Assembly: GCA_009698815.1 (NCBI GenBank)
Contig: WLPJ01000002.1
Coordinates: 84,637-148,636, forward strand
Direction: 5' to 3'
Length of the DNA stretch: 64,000 nt
Source of the DNA: Actinomycetota bacterium
GTDB taxonomy: Bacteria; Actinomycetota; Actinomycetes; Nanopelagicales; Nanopelagicaceae
The notes beneath the pieces are model-generated. The model was not told the DNA's origin, made no database searches, and worked only from the letters and a program-made list of their open reading frames with translations. Below, in pieces: positions 26,748 through 35,359 of this stretch. Within the stretch, counting starts at the first letter, position 1. Every line of letters starts with the position of its first letter. Position numbers and translations under genes: made by a program.

Positions 26748-28217
26748 ATGCCACACCTTGAATCATTCTTGCGTGATCGCAGTCCGCTAGATCAAAATCA
26801 ACTGCGTCGTATCAGAGAATTGACTTCAGATTGGCAATTGCTGGCAGATTTATCTTTCGCGGATTTAATTTTATGGGTACCACTTCGTAAAGATTTTAAG
26901 AGTTGGCCAATTGGTTATGTTGCCGTCGCCCATATCAGACCAACAACTGCGGCCACTGTTTTTCCGCAGGAGGTTATCGGGGAGGAAATATCTTGGGGGT
27001 CTCGGCCTAGAATCGATCAGGCACTTTCGGGCGCGGAGATCATTCGCGATGCGCAGCCAGAGAAATTTGGTGAGCTGCTAATCAAGGAAGAAACTATTCC
27101 GGTAATTTTGGATGACCAAGTCATTGCCGTAATTTCACGTCACCGCAATGCAGAACTGATGCGCCAGCCAAGCCGTTTAGAGTTAAATTATCGAGAAGTT
27201 GCTCACAATGTTTATCGAATGGTTGCCGAAGGCACATTTCCATATATCGAACATAGTGAACTCTTTGATCCCGCAGTGCGCGTAGGCGATGGGCTCATTC
27301 GCTTAGATATAAATGGTGTTATTACATATGCCAGCCCGAATGCAAAATCAGCGTTTAACCGCATGGGTTTGGCTGGTGAGTTAGAAGGAAATAATTTAGG
27401 AGATGTTGCGCGAAAGGTATCTTTGATAAAAAGAGAAGCGCATGATGAGGCAATTGAGGTTAGCCTCAGTGGAAAATCATTACGAAGGGTAGAAATCGAA
27501 AATACTGGTGGAACCATTGATTTGATGTCGCTACCTTTACTTGCGGCCTCAGATCGAATCGGAGCGATTGTCTTGCTGCAGAATGTGACAGAACTGCGTC
27601 GGCGCGAACGAGAACTTGTAACCAAAGATGCAACAATTCGCGAGATTCATCATCGCGTTAAGAACAATTTACAAACTGTTTCTGCGCTGCTGCGTCTGCA
27701 ATCACGCCGTATTGAAGACCCGGCAGCCAGTGCAGCGCTAAATGAAGCGGTACGTCGCATAGCTTCAATTGCCTTGGTACACGAAACCCTTTCCAGCAGT
27801 ACCGAAGCATCTGTCGCCTTCGATGACGTCCTAGATCGCCTGGTTGCACATGCGCTAGAACTTAGTCCACGTATGGGTGAGTTACAGATTTCTCGAGATG
27901 GCGCGCTGGGTTCGCTAGATCCCAGAATCGCCACACCGTTATCACTTGTCGTGACCGAGTTAATTCATAATGCGCTAGAGCATGGCCTGGCAATTTCGGG
28001 CGAAAATTTAAAAATCGAAGTCAATCGTGCGGGCGATGTAGCAACAATTACGATCTTTGATGATGGCATCGGATTGCCTGAAGGCTTTTCGCTCTCTGAA
28101 TCAGCAAATTTAGGCCTTCAGATTGTGCGCACGTTAACCGAGAACGAGTTAAAAGGATCTATAAATTTAGTTCGCACAGATCGCGGCACCGAAGCGCAGC
28201 TAAAATTCCCGCTTTAG
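26748..28217 (+). CDS. pdtaS: Cytosolic sensor histidine kinase PdtaS
   Basis: A 489-residue soluble kinase without membrane helices. An N-terminal GAF-like domain (to about residue 165) is followed by a PAS domain (residues about 180-290, with GLIRLDINGVITYASPN). The HisKA_2 motif IREIHHRVKNNLQTVSALL has the phospho-acceptor His near residue 300. The HATPase domain contains VTELIHNALEHG and FDDGIGLP. This matches M. tuberculosis Rv3220c, whose partner PdtaR is an ANTAR RNA-binding antiterminator encoded elsewhere. As in mycobacteria, whiB1 is the convergent neighbour, here overlapping by four bases. Confidence 0.9.
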   Translation: MPHLESFLRDRSPLDQNQLRRIRELTSDWQLLADLSFADLILWVPLRKDFKSWPIGYVAVAHIRPTTAATVFPQEVIGEEISWGSRPRIDQALSGAEIIRDAQPEKFGELLIKEETIPVILDDQVIAVISRHRNAELMRQPSRLELNYREVAHNVYRMVAEGTFPYIEHSELFDPAVRVGDGLIRLDINGVITYASPNAKSAFNRMGLAGELEGNNLGDVARKVSLIKREAHDEAIEVSLSGKSLRRVEIENTGGTIDLMSLPLLAASDRIGAIVLLQNVTELRRRERELVTKDATIREIHHRVKNNLQTVSALLRLQSRRIEDPAASAALNEAVRRIASIALVHETLSSSTEASVAFDDVLDRLVAHALELSPRMGELQISRDGALGSLDPRIATPLSLVVTELIHNALEHGLAISGENLKIEVNRAGDVATITIFDDGIGLPEGFSLSESANLGLQIVRTLTENELKGSINLVRTDRGTEAQLKFPL

Positions 28218-28483
28218 AAGCTGTTGTTCTGTTCAACCATACGTGCACGATTACGTGCGGCGCGACGCTTAAGGGCGCGACGCTCATCTTCTGATAAGCC
28301 ACCCCAAACACCAGCATCTTGGCCGCTTTCAAGTGCCCAAGCCAAGCAGGCATCTTTTACAACACAGCGATTACAGACTTTTTTTGCTTCTTCGATCTGT
28401 GTCAGAGCGGGACCGGTATTACCTACCGGGAAGAAGAGTTCAGGATCTTCATCACGGCATGCCGATTGATGTCGCCAATCCAT
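28214..28483 (-). CDS. whiB1: WhiB-family regulator WhiB1
   Basis: An 89-residue Wbl protein with four cluster cysteines (SACRD, then CNRCVVKDAC), the GVWGG turn and a long basic tail ERRALKRRAARNRARM. WhiB1 binds a nitric-oxide-sensitive 4Fe-4S cluster and the sigma-A C-terminal region; it is essential in mycobacteria. Type is assigned from sequence and the conserved place beside pdtaS (Rv3219). A canonical AAGGAG ribosome-binding site precedes the ATG. About 30-50 bases upstream, TATTAT is a possible -10 box and ACGCA/TGCGT around 28529-28544 forms a short inverted repeat. Confidence 0.92.
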   Translation of the reverse strand: MDWRHQSACRDEDPELFFPVGNTGPALTQIEEAKKVCNRCVVKDACLAWALESGQDAGVWGGLSEDERRALKRRAARNRARMVEQNNSF

Positions 28484-28626
28484 GGTTGAACTCCTTAATA
28501 GAAGCGGGGAACAGAAGATAATACAAACGCATCAAGGTGCGTAAGTAGGACATTCTCCCTGTTAAAAGCGATATAAACAAGCACGCAGCGAAAATATTTC
28601 AGAAAATTTTGGTGATTTATATCGCG

Positions 28627-28698
28627 TGCCCCCGACAGGAATCGAACCTGTGCACCCGCCTCCGGAGGGCGGTGCTCTATCCCCTGAGCTACGGGGGC
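28627..28698 (-). tRNA. tRNA-Arg (anticodon CCG)
   Basis: A 72-base cloverleaf on the minus strand: acceptor GCCCCCG/CGGGGGC with discriminator A, D-arm GCTC/GAGC, anticodon stem CCGCC/GGCGG with loop CTCCGGA, and T-arm ACAGG-TTCGATT-CCTGT. Loop positions 34-36 read CCG, decoding CGG arginine codons. The 3' CCA is not encoded. It stands alone between whiB1 and msrA. Confidence 0.95.
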
Positions 28699-28766
28699 GC
28701 AGGTATAGGAGAAGGTTACCCAGTCTTGAAAGTTAAATAGAGCGCAATCTGCAAACTCCTGAAAGA

Positions 28767-29312
28767 ATGCGCACTATGACCGCTATAACAATGTCAACTG
28801 CGTACTTTGCAACAGGTTGCTTCTGGGGCGCTGAGCGTCGCTTCTGGAAGATGGCTGGAGTTATTGATACCAGCGTGGGTTATATGGGTGGTAACACTAC
28901 AAATCCAAGTTACGAAGCAGTCTGCACTGGCCGCACAGGCCATGCCGAAATGGTGAAAGTGGATTTCGATCCCAACTTACTTTCTTACCATCGCTTGCTT
29001 GAAGAATTTTGGACGATGCACGATCCGACTTCGCTAAATGCGCAAGGTGGGGATATCGGTACCCAATACCGCAGTTCGATTTACACGACTTCACAGGATC
29101 AGATGACAGAAGCGCTCGCTTCACGTGATCTCTATCAGCGCGCTCTCTCAGATTCTGGAATCGGAGAAATTGTTTCCGAGATTCTAGATAGTACTGGCGT
29201 TACTTATTATTTAGCCGAGGAATATCACCAAAGATATTTGGAGAAGAATCCAAATGGGTATGACTGCCATTCCAGCACCGGTATTGCTTTCCCAAAGTTG
29301 GCGGCAAAGTGA
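28767..29312 (+). CDS. msrA: Peptide methionine (S)-S-oxide reductase
   Basis: A 181-residue enzyme reducing the S-epimer of methionine sulfoxide in proteins. The catalytic motif GCFWGAE follows a short lead, then GYMGGNTTNPSYEAVCTGRTGHAE and the MsrA signature ending in EYHQRYLEKNPNGY. The start is uncertain: ATG at 28767, 28776 or 28791 are all in frame, and homologues need only the last few residues before YFATGCFWG. It overlaps msrB by four bases, making a two-gene methionine-repair operon. Confidence 0.92.
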   Translation: MRTMTAITMSTAYFATGCFWGAERRFWKMAGVIDTSVGYMGGNTTNPSYEAVCTGRTGHAEMVKVDFDPNLLSYHRLLEEFWTMHDPTSLNAQGGDIGTQYRSSIYTTSQDQMTEALASRDLYQRALSDSGIGEIVSEILDSTGVTYYLAEEYHQRYLEKNPNGYDCHSSTGIAFPKLAAK

Positions 29313-29716
29313 GCGCTAAGAAAATTGAGATTGACGAGGCTGCGCTAAAGGCCAAACTCGATCCGCTTTCCTATGATGTTCTGCGAAATTCAGCAACCGA
29401 GCGCCCATTTACTGGCGAATATACCGATTCTGAAACCGTTGGCATTTATCGCTGCAAAGCTTGCAACTCAGAATTATTTAGATCTGATACAAAGTTTCAC
29501 TCCGGTTGTGGCTGGCCTTCATTTTACGCACCAACTGCAGCCGATGCAGTTACGTTAATTGAAGATCGATCACTGGCGCCACGCGTTCGAACTGAAGTTC
29601 GTTGCGCATCATGTGATTCACATTTAGGCCATGTTTTTGAAGGTGAAGGCTATGACGTACCAACTGATCAACGTTGGTGCATTAATTCAGTTTCTATGAT
29701 CCTGGAAGCCAAGTAA
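29309..29716 (+). CDS. msrB: Peptide methionine (R)-S-oxide reductase
   Basis: A 135-residue enzyme reducing the R-epimer of methionine sulfoxide. The zinc cysteines form two CxxC pairs (CKAC and CASC), and the catalytic cysteine lies in RWCINSVSM near the C-terminus. HSGCGWPSFY is the family signature. The start is GTG inside the GTGA overlap with the msrA stop, so synthesis is coupled. Confidence 0.94.
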   Translation: MSAKKIEIDEAALKAKLDPLSYDVLRNSATERPFTGEYTDSETVGIYRCKACNSELFRSDTKFHSGCGWPSFYAPTAADAVTLIEDRSLAPRVRTEVRCASCDSHLGHVFEGEGYDVPTDQRWCINSVSMILEAK

Positions 29717-29721
29717 GCAAT

Positions 29722-30363
29722 TTACTTTTCGAGCGCTCTCCAGCAGTACCAAGCCACGATACTTCGGTAAGGCTTAAATTTATCGCCCTTTCCATCTAAC
29801 GCTTTCGGGGTAATTTCCTCTTTTAACTTGTAAATCTTTTCATATCCGCGGCGCACACCCAGATCGCCAGTTGGCCAGATATCTAATCGGCCAAGTTGAA
29901 ACATCATAAACATATCTACCGTCCAGGGACCAATTCCCCAGAGCGAAGTTAATTTTTCAAATATCTCTTCATCACTCTCAATTTTATGTAATTTATTTAT
30001 ATCAATCCGCTTACTTTGCACAGCATCGGCTAAACCTTGGATCGTCTTAAATTTGGCGCCAGATACCCCGGCCTCACGCATCGCCGGCTCGTTAGTCTGC
30101 AAGATTTTTGCTGGTGATATCTTTCCACCAGCTAGTTTTACAACGCGGGCATGAATCGTGTCTGCTGCCTTTACCGCAAGCTGCTGCGAGATCACGGATT
30201 CAACTAGAGCCTCAAAGTGCGAGATTGGTTTTGGATTGCGACCGACAGTGCACAACGGATGCGCCGCGATGATGGCCGCTAAGCGGCGATCACGTTGCGA
30301 TAAGTCAGCGACCGCATTGCGCATCGCGTGTTCAGTAACTAAAGAACCCTTATCGATTTTCAC
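29722..30363 (-). CDS. HhH-GPD DNA glycosylase (AlkA/3-methyladenine type)
   Basis: A 213-residue base-excision repair enzyme. The helix-hairpin-helix LTSLWGIGPWTVDMFMMF is followed by WPTGDLGVRRGYEKIY, which contains the catalytic Asp of the superfamily. No FeS-cluster cysteines are present, which favours an alkylbase glycosylase over an endonuclease III type. It begins at GTG. It is convergent with msrB and divergent from the patB-like gene. Confidence 0.85.
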   Translation of the reverse strand: MKIDKGSLVTEHAMRNAVADLSQRDRRLAAIIAAHPLCTVGRNPKPISHFEALVESVISQQLAVKAADTIHARVVKLAGGKISPAKILQTNEPAMREAGVSGAKFKTIQGLADAVQSKRIDINKLHKIESDEEIFEKLTSLWGIGPWTVDMFMMFQLGRLDIWPTGDLGVRRGYEKIYKLKEEITPKALDGKGDKFKPYRSIVAWYCWRALEK

Positions 30364-30477
30364 ACAACCCTCACGATCTAAAGCGACTATTCAGATTGGG
30401 TAGAGCATTACAACTTACAAGATACAGCCAACGCGTCATCTATCACTAACTGAGGCTTAACTGGCATACTCACCACT

Positions 30478-31644
30478 ATGCGCGAGCGCCAGATAGTTAT
30501 TCCATCTCTTGCCGAACTTCAGACCCACCGCAGCGAAAAGTGGCGTGGCTTCCCACATGACGTGTTGCCGCTGCCAGTAGCGGAAATGGATTTCCCCGTT
30601 GCAGATCCAATTCGTGAAGTCTTGCTCGACATGGTTAACACTTCTGATCTGGGATACCTAGGTTCGATTCCAGAACTTGGCACATCATTTGCGGGGTTTG
30701 CTAAACGGCGTTGGGATTGGTCAGTAGATCCACTTCATGTTCGTGCCGCAACTGATGTCGGAGTTGCAATAGTTGAACTTCTTCGGGTCTTTACAAAACC
30801 AGGAGACAAAGTTTTATTCAGCTCACCGATATATCAAAATTTCTATACTTGGATGCGCGAAACTCAAGTCGAAATGGTGGATGTTCCCCTCACTCTTGAT
30901 TCCGAATCGAGCGACCAAACTGGCTGGAGCCACGATTGGGCCGGAATAGAAGCGGCTTATAAAAGTGGCATCGTCGTTCACCTACTTTGCAGCCCACATA
31001 ATCCCCTTGGAAAGGTCTATACCCGCGAAGATCTTTTACGTATTGTCGAATTAGCAAAACGATATGGCGTTGTTGTTATCTCTGATGAAATTCACGCCCC
31101 ACTTACTTATAAAGAACAACCTTTCATTCCGTTCTTATCTTTAGGCGATGTGGCTGCAGAAGTTGGAATTGCAGTTTCAGCTGCTAGCAAGGGTTGGAAT
31201 ATCGCAGGCTTGAAATGCGCAATCATCATTTCGCAATCTGAAAAAATGCATGAGAAGTTAAATCAATTGCCCCCAGCGTTGCACTATCGCGCTTCCTTAC
31301 TTGGCGCTTTTGCAACAGTTGCCGCATTTGAAAAAGGCGAACCTTGGCTGGATCAAGCGATAGAGATATTGGATGAAAATCGTCAGCTAATTGCTAACCT
31401 AATTTCAGCACGGATCCCATCAATTAAATATGCGATGCCACATTGCTCGTATCTTGCTTGGCTCGATGTGAGCGCGCTGAATTTGGGTGAAGATCCGGGG
31501 GCGGAGCTTATAGAGAAAGCTAAGGTCGCATTTAACTCAGGCCATATCTATGGCGCGCTAGGAAAGTCACATGTCCGATTTAACTTTGCTACCAGCCCTG
31601 CAATTATTACCGAAGCGATCGAACGTATCGCGAGAGTTCTTTAA
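30478..31644 (+). CDS. PatB/MalY-type PLP C-S lyase
   Basis: A 388-residue fold-type I PLP enzyme. MDFPVADPIREVL near the N-terminus and LLCSPHNPLGKVY are typical of the MalY/PatB subfamily, which cleaves cystathionine or cysteine conjugates. SAASKGWNIAGLKCA holds the Schiff-base lysine. In the cell it could release homocysteine for methionine synthesis. The trans-sulfuration-type enzyme two genes on may act in the same pathway. CATACT seven bases before the ATG is a possible leaderless promoter. The next gene follows after four bases. Confidence 0.85.
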   Translation: MRERQIVIPSLAELQTHRSEKWRGFPHDVLPLPVAEMDFPVADPIREVLLDMVNTSDLGYLGSIPELGTSFAGFAKRRWDWSVDPLHVRAATDVGVAIVELLRVFTKPGDKVLFSSPIYQNFYTWMRETQVEMVDVPLTLDSESSDQTGWSHDWAGIEAAYKSGIVVHLLCSPHNPLGKVYTREDLLRIVELAKRYGVVVISDEIHAPLTYKEQPFIPFLSLGDVAAEVGIAVSAASKGWNIAGLKCAIIISQSEKMHEKLNQLPPALHYRASLLGAFATVAAFEKGEPWLDQAIEILDENRQLIANLISARIPSIKYAMPHCSYLAWLDVSALNLGEDPGAELIEKAKVAFNSGHIYGALGKSHVRFNFATSPAIITEAIERIARVL

Positions 31645-31648
31645 AAAA

Positions 31649-33196
31649 ATGTCGCTCGATAAGAAGTACGATGCAATTGTCGTGGGCGGAGGCCATAACG
31701 GCCTAGTTGCTGCAACATACCTGGCAAAAGCCGGCAAGAAAGTTGTACTTCTGGAAGCCGAAAAAGAACTTGGTGGAGCAACCACCAGCGTTAAACCGTT
31801 CCCAGAATTTGAAGCTAGGCTTTCTCGCTATTCATACCTAGTCTCTTTGCTGCCAGATCAAATAGTTGGCGATCTTGGAATTAACTTTAAAACCCTAGAA
31901 CGCGCGATTGCTTCCTACACTCCATATTCCAAAGCGGGTCAAGATGGCGGACTGCTGATATCTCAGAATTGGGATGATCGCACTGCGCAAAATTTTCGAG
32001 ATGTAACGGGTTCTGACGCTGAAGGCAAAGCGTGGCAGCAGTTCTATGGCGAAATTGCGTTACTTGCCGAACGAATTGCGCCATCAATGTTGCAGCCGCT
32101 AAAAAGTGCAAAGCAGCTAAATGGCGAAATTGGCTTGAGTGATACCTGGAAATATTTAATGGAACGTCCAATTGGAGAAGTTATCCGCGAACGTTTCAGC
32201 GATGACATTGTGCGTGGCGTGGTTCTTACAGATGCGCTGATCGGAACATTTGCATCTAGCGATGATCTTCAAGCAAATCGTTGCTTCCTGTATCACTTGA
32301 TTGGAAATGGAACTGGCCAATGGCGCGTTCCACAAGGCGGTATGGGAGCACTGGTATTAGAACTAAAACGAGTTGCCATCGAGGCGGGCGTTGAGATCCT
32401 TCTCAATTCTCGCGTTGCAAATATTGATAGTGATGCAGCCGGAGTTTCCGTGATGACTGAAGCTAATGAAAAATTTAGCGCGCGCGATCTTCTCTTTGCG
32501 GGAGCGCCCCAAACTTTGGCCAAGATTCGTGGCACTGCGCAGCCGACTTCACTTGAAGGCTCACAGATGAAAATGAATATGTTGCTCACCAAGTTGCCAA
32601 GGTTGAAATCTGGAATTGATCCTCGATTAGCATTCGCCGGAACATTTCACGTTAATGAGAGTTTCTCTCAATTAGAGACCGCCTATCACAGCGCTAGCGC
32701 CGGCTTGATTCCGAGAGATCTCCCACTAGAACTGTATTGCCACACTTTGACCGATCCAACAATTCTTTCACCAGAATTAGCTGCGTTGGGATATCAAACT
32801 TTGACTTTATTTGGTTTGCATACACCTGCATCTTTATTCGATAAATCTCCAGAGGCAGCCAAGGAAGCGGCTAAAGAAGCGGCGATAGATAGCCTTAATC
32901 AATACCTGCTTGATCCAATCGAATCAGTATTGGCTATCTGCCAAGATGGATCACTTGCCATCGAAACTAAATCACCACTTGATTTAGAAGCTGACATCGG
33001 ATTGCCGCGGGGAAATATCTTCCATCGCGATCTTGATTTTCCATTTATTGATGGCGCTGCAGGCCCTGCACAAAAATGGGGATCTGAAACTGAGCAGCCC
33101 CATATTTATCTAGCAGGGGCAGGCGCGCGCCGTGGCGGTGGAGTCAGCGGCATTGCCGGACATAATGCGGCGATGGCAGTACTCGGTAACGATTAG
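31649..33196 (+). CDS. FAD-dependent oxidoreductase, phytoene desaturase/PYROXD2-like
   Basis: A 515-residue flavoprotein. YDAIVVGGGHNGLVAATYLAKAGKKVVLLEAE at residues 6-37 is the dinucleotide-binding fold, and the C-terminal YLAGAGARRGGGVSGIAGHNAA closes the FAD site. This pattern belongs to the PYROXD2/CrtI-related amino-oxidase family, whose bacterial members lack defined substrates; no carotenoid genes are nearby, so carotenoid desaturation is unlikely. The ATG at 31649 begins the natural N-terminus, and the longer open frame overlaps the patB-like gene. It lies in a compact three-gene group of metabolic enzymes. Confidence 0.8.
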   Translation: MSLDKKYDAIVVGGGHNGLVAATYLAKAGKKVVLLEAEKELGGATTSVKPFPEFEARLSRYSYLVSLLPDQIVGDLGINFKTLERAIASYTPYSKAGQDGGLLISQNWDDRTAQNFRDVTGSDAEGKAWQQFYGEIALLAERIAPSMLQPLKSAKQLNGEIGLSDTWKYLMERPIGEVIRERFSDDIVRGVVLTDALIGTFASSDDLQANRCFLYHLIGNGTGQWRVPQGGMGALVLELKRVAIEAGVEILLNSRVANIDSDAAGVSVMTEANEKFSARDLLFAGAPQTLAKIRGTAQPTSLEGSQMKMNMLLTKLPRLKSGIDPRLAFAGTFHVNESFSQLETAYHSASAGLIPRDLPLELYCHTLTDPTILSPELAALGYQTLTLFGLHTPASLFDKSPEAAKEAAKEAAIDSLNQYLLDPIESVLAICQDGSLAIETKSPLDLEADIGLPRGNIFHRDLDFPFIDGAAGPAQKWGSETEQPHIYLAGAGARRGGGVSGIAGHNAAMAVLGND

Positions 33197-33199
33197 GCT
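33194..33199 (+). promoter_or_regulatory. Leaderless -10 box for the trans-sulfuration enzyme gene
   Basis: TAGGCT lies six bases before the ATG at 33206 and overlaps the stop codon of the upstream flavoprotein gene. No ribosome-binding site is present. Confidence 0.45.
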
Positions 33200-33205
33200 T
33201 AGCCC

Positions 33206-34330
33206 ATGACATCCCAACACGGATCTGAACAACGTCCAGAGACAATTGCGATTACCGCAGGTCGTCCTGCAGTGACACCTGATAGCGCGCTAAATCCACC
33301 TATCTCACTGAATTCAACTTTTACTTCAGGTGGTCCAATCGGTTATGGCCGATACGGAAATGAAACTTGGACCGCACTCGAAGCAGCAATCGGTGCCCTC
33401 GAAGGCGGGCAGACACTTTCTTATTCATCAGGAATGGCAGCAGTTAGCGCCGTTTTTTCAACGTTGCCAGTTGGCGCCAAAGTTGTGGCATCTAATCAAG
33501 GCTATTCAGGGGTAATGACTTTGCTCGGTAACTTAACTGCGGCAAAGAAAATAAATGCAACGTTAGTTTCAATTGCAAATACCGAGGAAGTAATTGCAGC
33601 GCTAGATGGTGCAGATTTGTTGTGGCTCGAATCACCAACTAATCCTTCGTTAGATGTTGCAGATCTGCCAGCGCTGATCAAGGCGGCTAAATCACAGAAC
33701 ATAACTGTTGCCGTCGATAACACATTTGCAACGGCCCTTGTTCAACAACCGCTTTCGATGGGCGCCGACATAGTTATGAACTCAGTTACTAAGTACCTGG
33801 CAGGCCATAGCGATGTAGTCCTTGGCTCACTTTCTACAAATAGCCCAACGCATTTCAAAGCGTTAGAAGATGCCCGCAAATTCAACGGTGCGATCCCAGG
33901 ACCATTCGAAGCATGGCTGGCACTGCGCGGCATTCGTACCTTCCCGATACGTTTTCAACGCGCTAGCGAGAACGCTTTAGAACTCGCTAAACGTCTAAGT
34001 GAGCATCCCTTGGTTACCCGCGTGCGTTACCCCGGCCTGCCTACCGATCCGCAACACGATAAAGCGAAATCTTTTATGAAGGGCTTCGGCGCCATCGTCT
34101 CCTTCGAATATGCCGGCAACGGGGAAGCCACAGATCGTGTTTGCGAGTCATCAAAGATAGTTACCTATGCCACCAGTTTGGGCGGAGTCGAATCACTTTG
34201 GGAGCGCCGCCGCCGCTGGCCCATTGAAAGCGCGAGCGTTCCTGAGTCGTTAATTCGCCTTTCAGTTGGCTGCGAAGATGTAGAAGATTTGTGGGCAGAT
34301 ATTGATGCGGCGTTGCAGGCGGCTAAGTAA
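33206..34330 (+). CDS. Cys/Met metabolism PLP enzyme (cystathionine gamma-synthase/lyase type)
   Basis: A 374-residue trans-sulfuration enzyme. YGRYGNETWTALEAAI is the PLP-phosphate loop, LSYSSGMAAVSAVF the family signature, LLWLESPTNPSL and AVDNTFATALVQQPL follow, and NSVTKYLAGHSDVVLG contains the Schiff-base lysine. Members include cystathionine gamma-synthase, gamma-lyase, beta-lyase and methionine gamma-lyase, which cannot be separated by eye. Together with the PatB-like protein it points to cysteine-homocysteine interconversion at this locus. Confidence 0.88.
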   Translation: MTSQHGSEQRPETIAITAGRPAVTPDSALNPPISLNSTFTSGGPIGYGRYGNETWTALEAAIGALEGGQTLSYSSGMAAVSAVFSTLPVGAKVVASNQGYSGVMTLLGNLTAAKKINATLVSIANTEEVIAALDGADLLWLESPTNPSLDVADLPALIKAAKSQNITVAVDNTFATALVQQPLSMGADIVMNSVTKYLAGHSDVVLGSLSTNSPTHFKALEDARKFNGAIPGPFEAWLALRGIRTFPIRFQRASENALELAKRLSEHPLVTRVRYPGLPTDPQHDKAKSFMKGFGAIVSFEYAGNGEATDRVCESSKIVTYATSLGGVESLWERRRRWPIESASVPESLIRLSVGCEDVEDLWADIDAALQAAK

Positions 34331-34352
34331 AGAAAGTTTTTCGCTAACGCGG

Positions 34353-34358
34353 TATTTT
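34353..34358 (+). promoter_or_regulatory. Leaderless -10 box for the 50-residue membrane protein gene
   Basis: TATTTT lies six bases before the ATG at 34365; the same box and spacing recur at 38745-38750. Confidence 0.4.
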
Positions 34359-34364
34359 TAGCAC

Positions 34365-34517
34365 ATGAAAATCGTGCGCCGCCTCCTAGCTGCCTTTGCG
34401 CTATTGGCTGTCGCCTTTCAAGCGGTAGGTTCTTTCCTCTCTTGGGCGCAACGTCAAGATGATGCACCGGCAGATGCTTGGATTGATGAAGACGAAGATG
34501 AACGTGAGGATGCCTAA
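34365..34517 (+). CDS. Short membrane protein, 50 residues
   Basis: A small reading frame starting at ATG 34365 and ending TAA 34517. It has a basic N-terminus (MKIVRRL), one hydrophobic helix (LAAFALLAVAFQAVGSFL) and a very acidic tail (WIDEDEDEREDA). Support comes from the leaderless promoter box and from the next gene beginning immediately after its stop. No family was recognised. It is likely a single-pass membrane peptide working with the following membrane protein. Confidence 0.5.
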   Translation: MKIVRRLLAAFALLAVAFQAVGSFLSWAQRQDDAPADAWIDEDEDEREDA

Positions 34518-34901
34518 TTGGCACAAGCTGATTACATTCCCGGTAGCTGCAACATCGGTGAAGGCGAAATAAATCGCAGACGTATAGTCGCAGCAATCGG
34601 ATTTGTCCTATCTTTATCTGCGCTAACTACCTTTATAACAACGGATGTTTCACAAAGTGCGCGTCTTGGAATATTTATACCTTTACTCGTGATGTCTATT
34701 GGCTGGGTTCAATCTCGCAAGAAATTCTGCTTAGCATATGGATTCACTGGCACATTTAACTTTGGAAAATTGGGTCAAATATCGCGCGTGGCAGACCCGA
34801 TCGCGCGTGCCGCCGATCGTCGCACCGCACTAATGATTTTCGCACAGAGCACCCTTTATGCCGCTGTGTTAACCGCACTCGTTGTGGCGCTTCCGCTCTA
34901 A
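34518..34901 (+). CDS. Small integral membrane protein
   Basis: A 127-residue protein with four probable membrane helices in two hairpins (residues about 24-42 and 49-64, then 90-126 as a longer hydrophobic segment). Cysteines at residues 11 and 71 are the only ones. It starts at TTG directly after the stop of the 50-residue gene. The sequence GSCNIGEGEINRRR at the N-terminus suggests a cytoplasmic lead. The family was not recognised and no function is assigned. Confidence 0.65.
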   Translation: MAQADYIPGSCNIGEGEINRRRIVAAIGFVLSLSALTTFITTDVSQSARLGIFIPLLVMSIGWVQSRKKFCLAYGFTGTFNFGKLGQISRVADPIARAADRRTALMIFAQSTLYAAVLTALVVALPL

Positions 34902-34993
34902 AATTAATAACAAGTATCTAGATCTAGCCCTATATCAAAATTGGCGCTTTGGTGCCATGGTTAGGGAGTAAGAAAAGCCTAAAGGGAGATCAA

Positions 34994-35341
34994 ATGAAGA
35001 TTGTTATTCATGCCCGTCACGCAGATCTAGCGGCAGATTTTCGCAAAATAGCAGAAGAAAAACTGCGCAGCATGGAGAGATTCAGTGTGACTATTGAACG
35101 AGTAGAAGTTGAGATATTGCACGAACAAAATCCGCGCCAAGGTAAACGCTCACATCGTGTAGTTCTTACATCTCATGGCGCAGGACCGCTCATGAGAGCC
35201 GAAGCTGCCGAATTCAACGATGTTGCAGCGTTTGATGCAGCCATTAAAAACTTTGAATTACAAATTCGCAAACATCATGAACGAGCAAAGTCTCATAGCC
35301 GCCAAACTTTACGCAATATGCCGATCGTGGTTAACGAATAG
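34994..35341 (+). CDS. hpf: Short-form ribosome hibernation promoting factor
   Basis: A 115-residue protein of the HPF/YfiA family, which binds the 30S decoding centre in resting cells. MKIVIHARHADLAADFRKIAEEKL matches the N-terminal beta-alpha segment, and HRVVLTSHGAGPLMRAEAAEFNDVAAFDAAI the second half, including the VAAFDAAI helix start. The protein stops after this domain: the C-terminal dimerisation domain that makes 100S ribosomes in long-form HPF, usual in actinobacteria, is missing. GGGAG eight bases before the ATG is the ribosome-binding site; the longer frame from 34949 is unlikely. In mycobacteria hpf sits between comF and secA, but here it is 11 kb away. Confidence 0.85.
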   Translation: MKIVIHARHADLAADFRKIAEEKLRSMERFSVTIERVEVEILHEQNPRQGKRSHRVVLTSHGAGPLMRAEAAEFNDVAAFDAAIKNFELQIRKHHERAKSHSRQTLRNMPIVVNE

Positions 35342-35359
35342 CAATTTTGTCAGCGCTGG

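Noticed and set aside
31649..33196. Carotenoid desaturase (crtI)
   Set aside because: The fold is related, but no crtB, crtE or other carotenoid genes are adjacent, and the C-terminal pattern fits the broader PYROXD2-like family.
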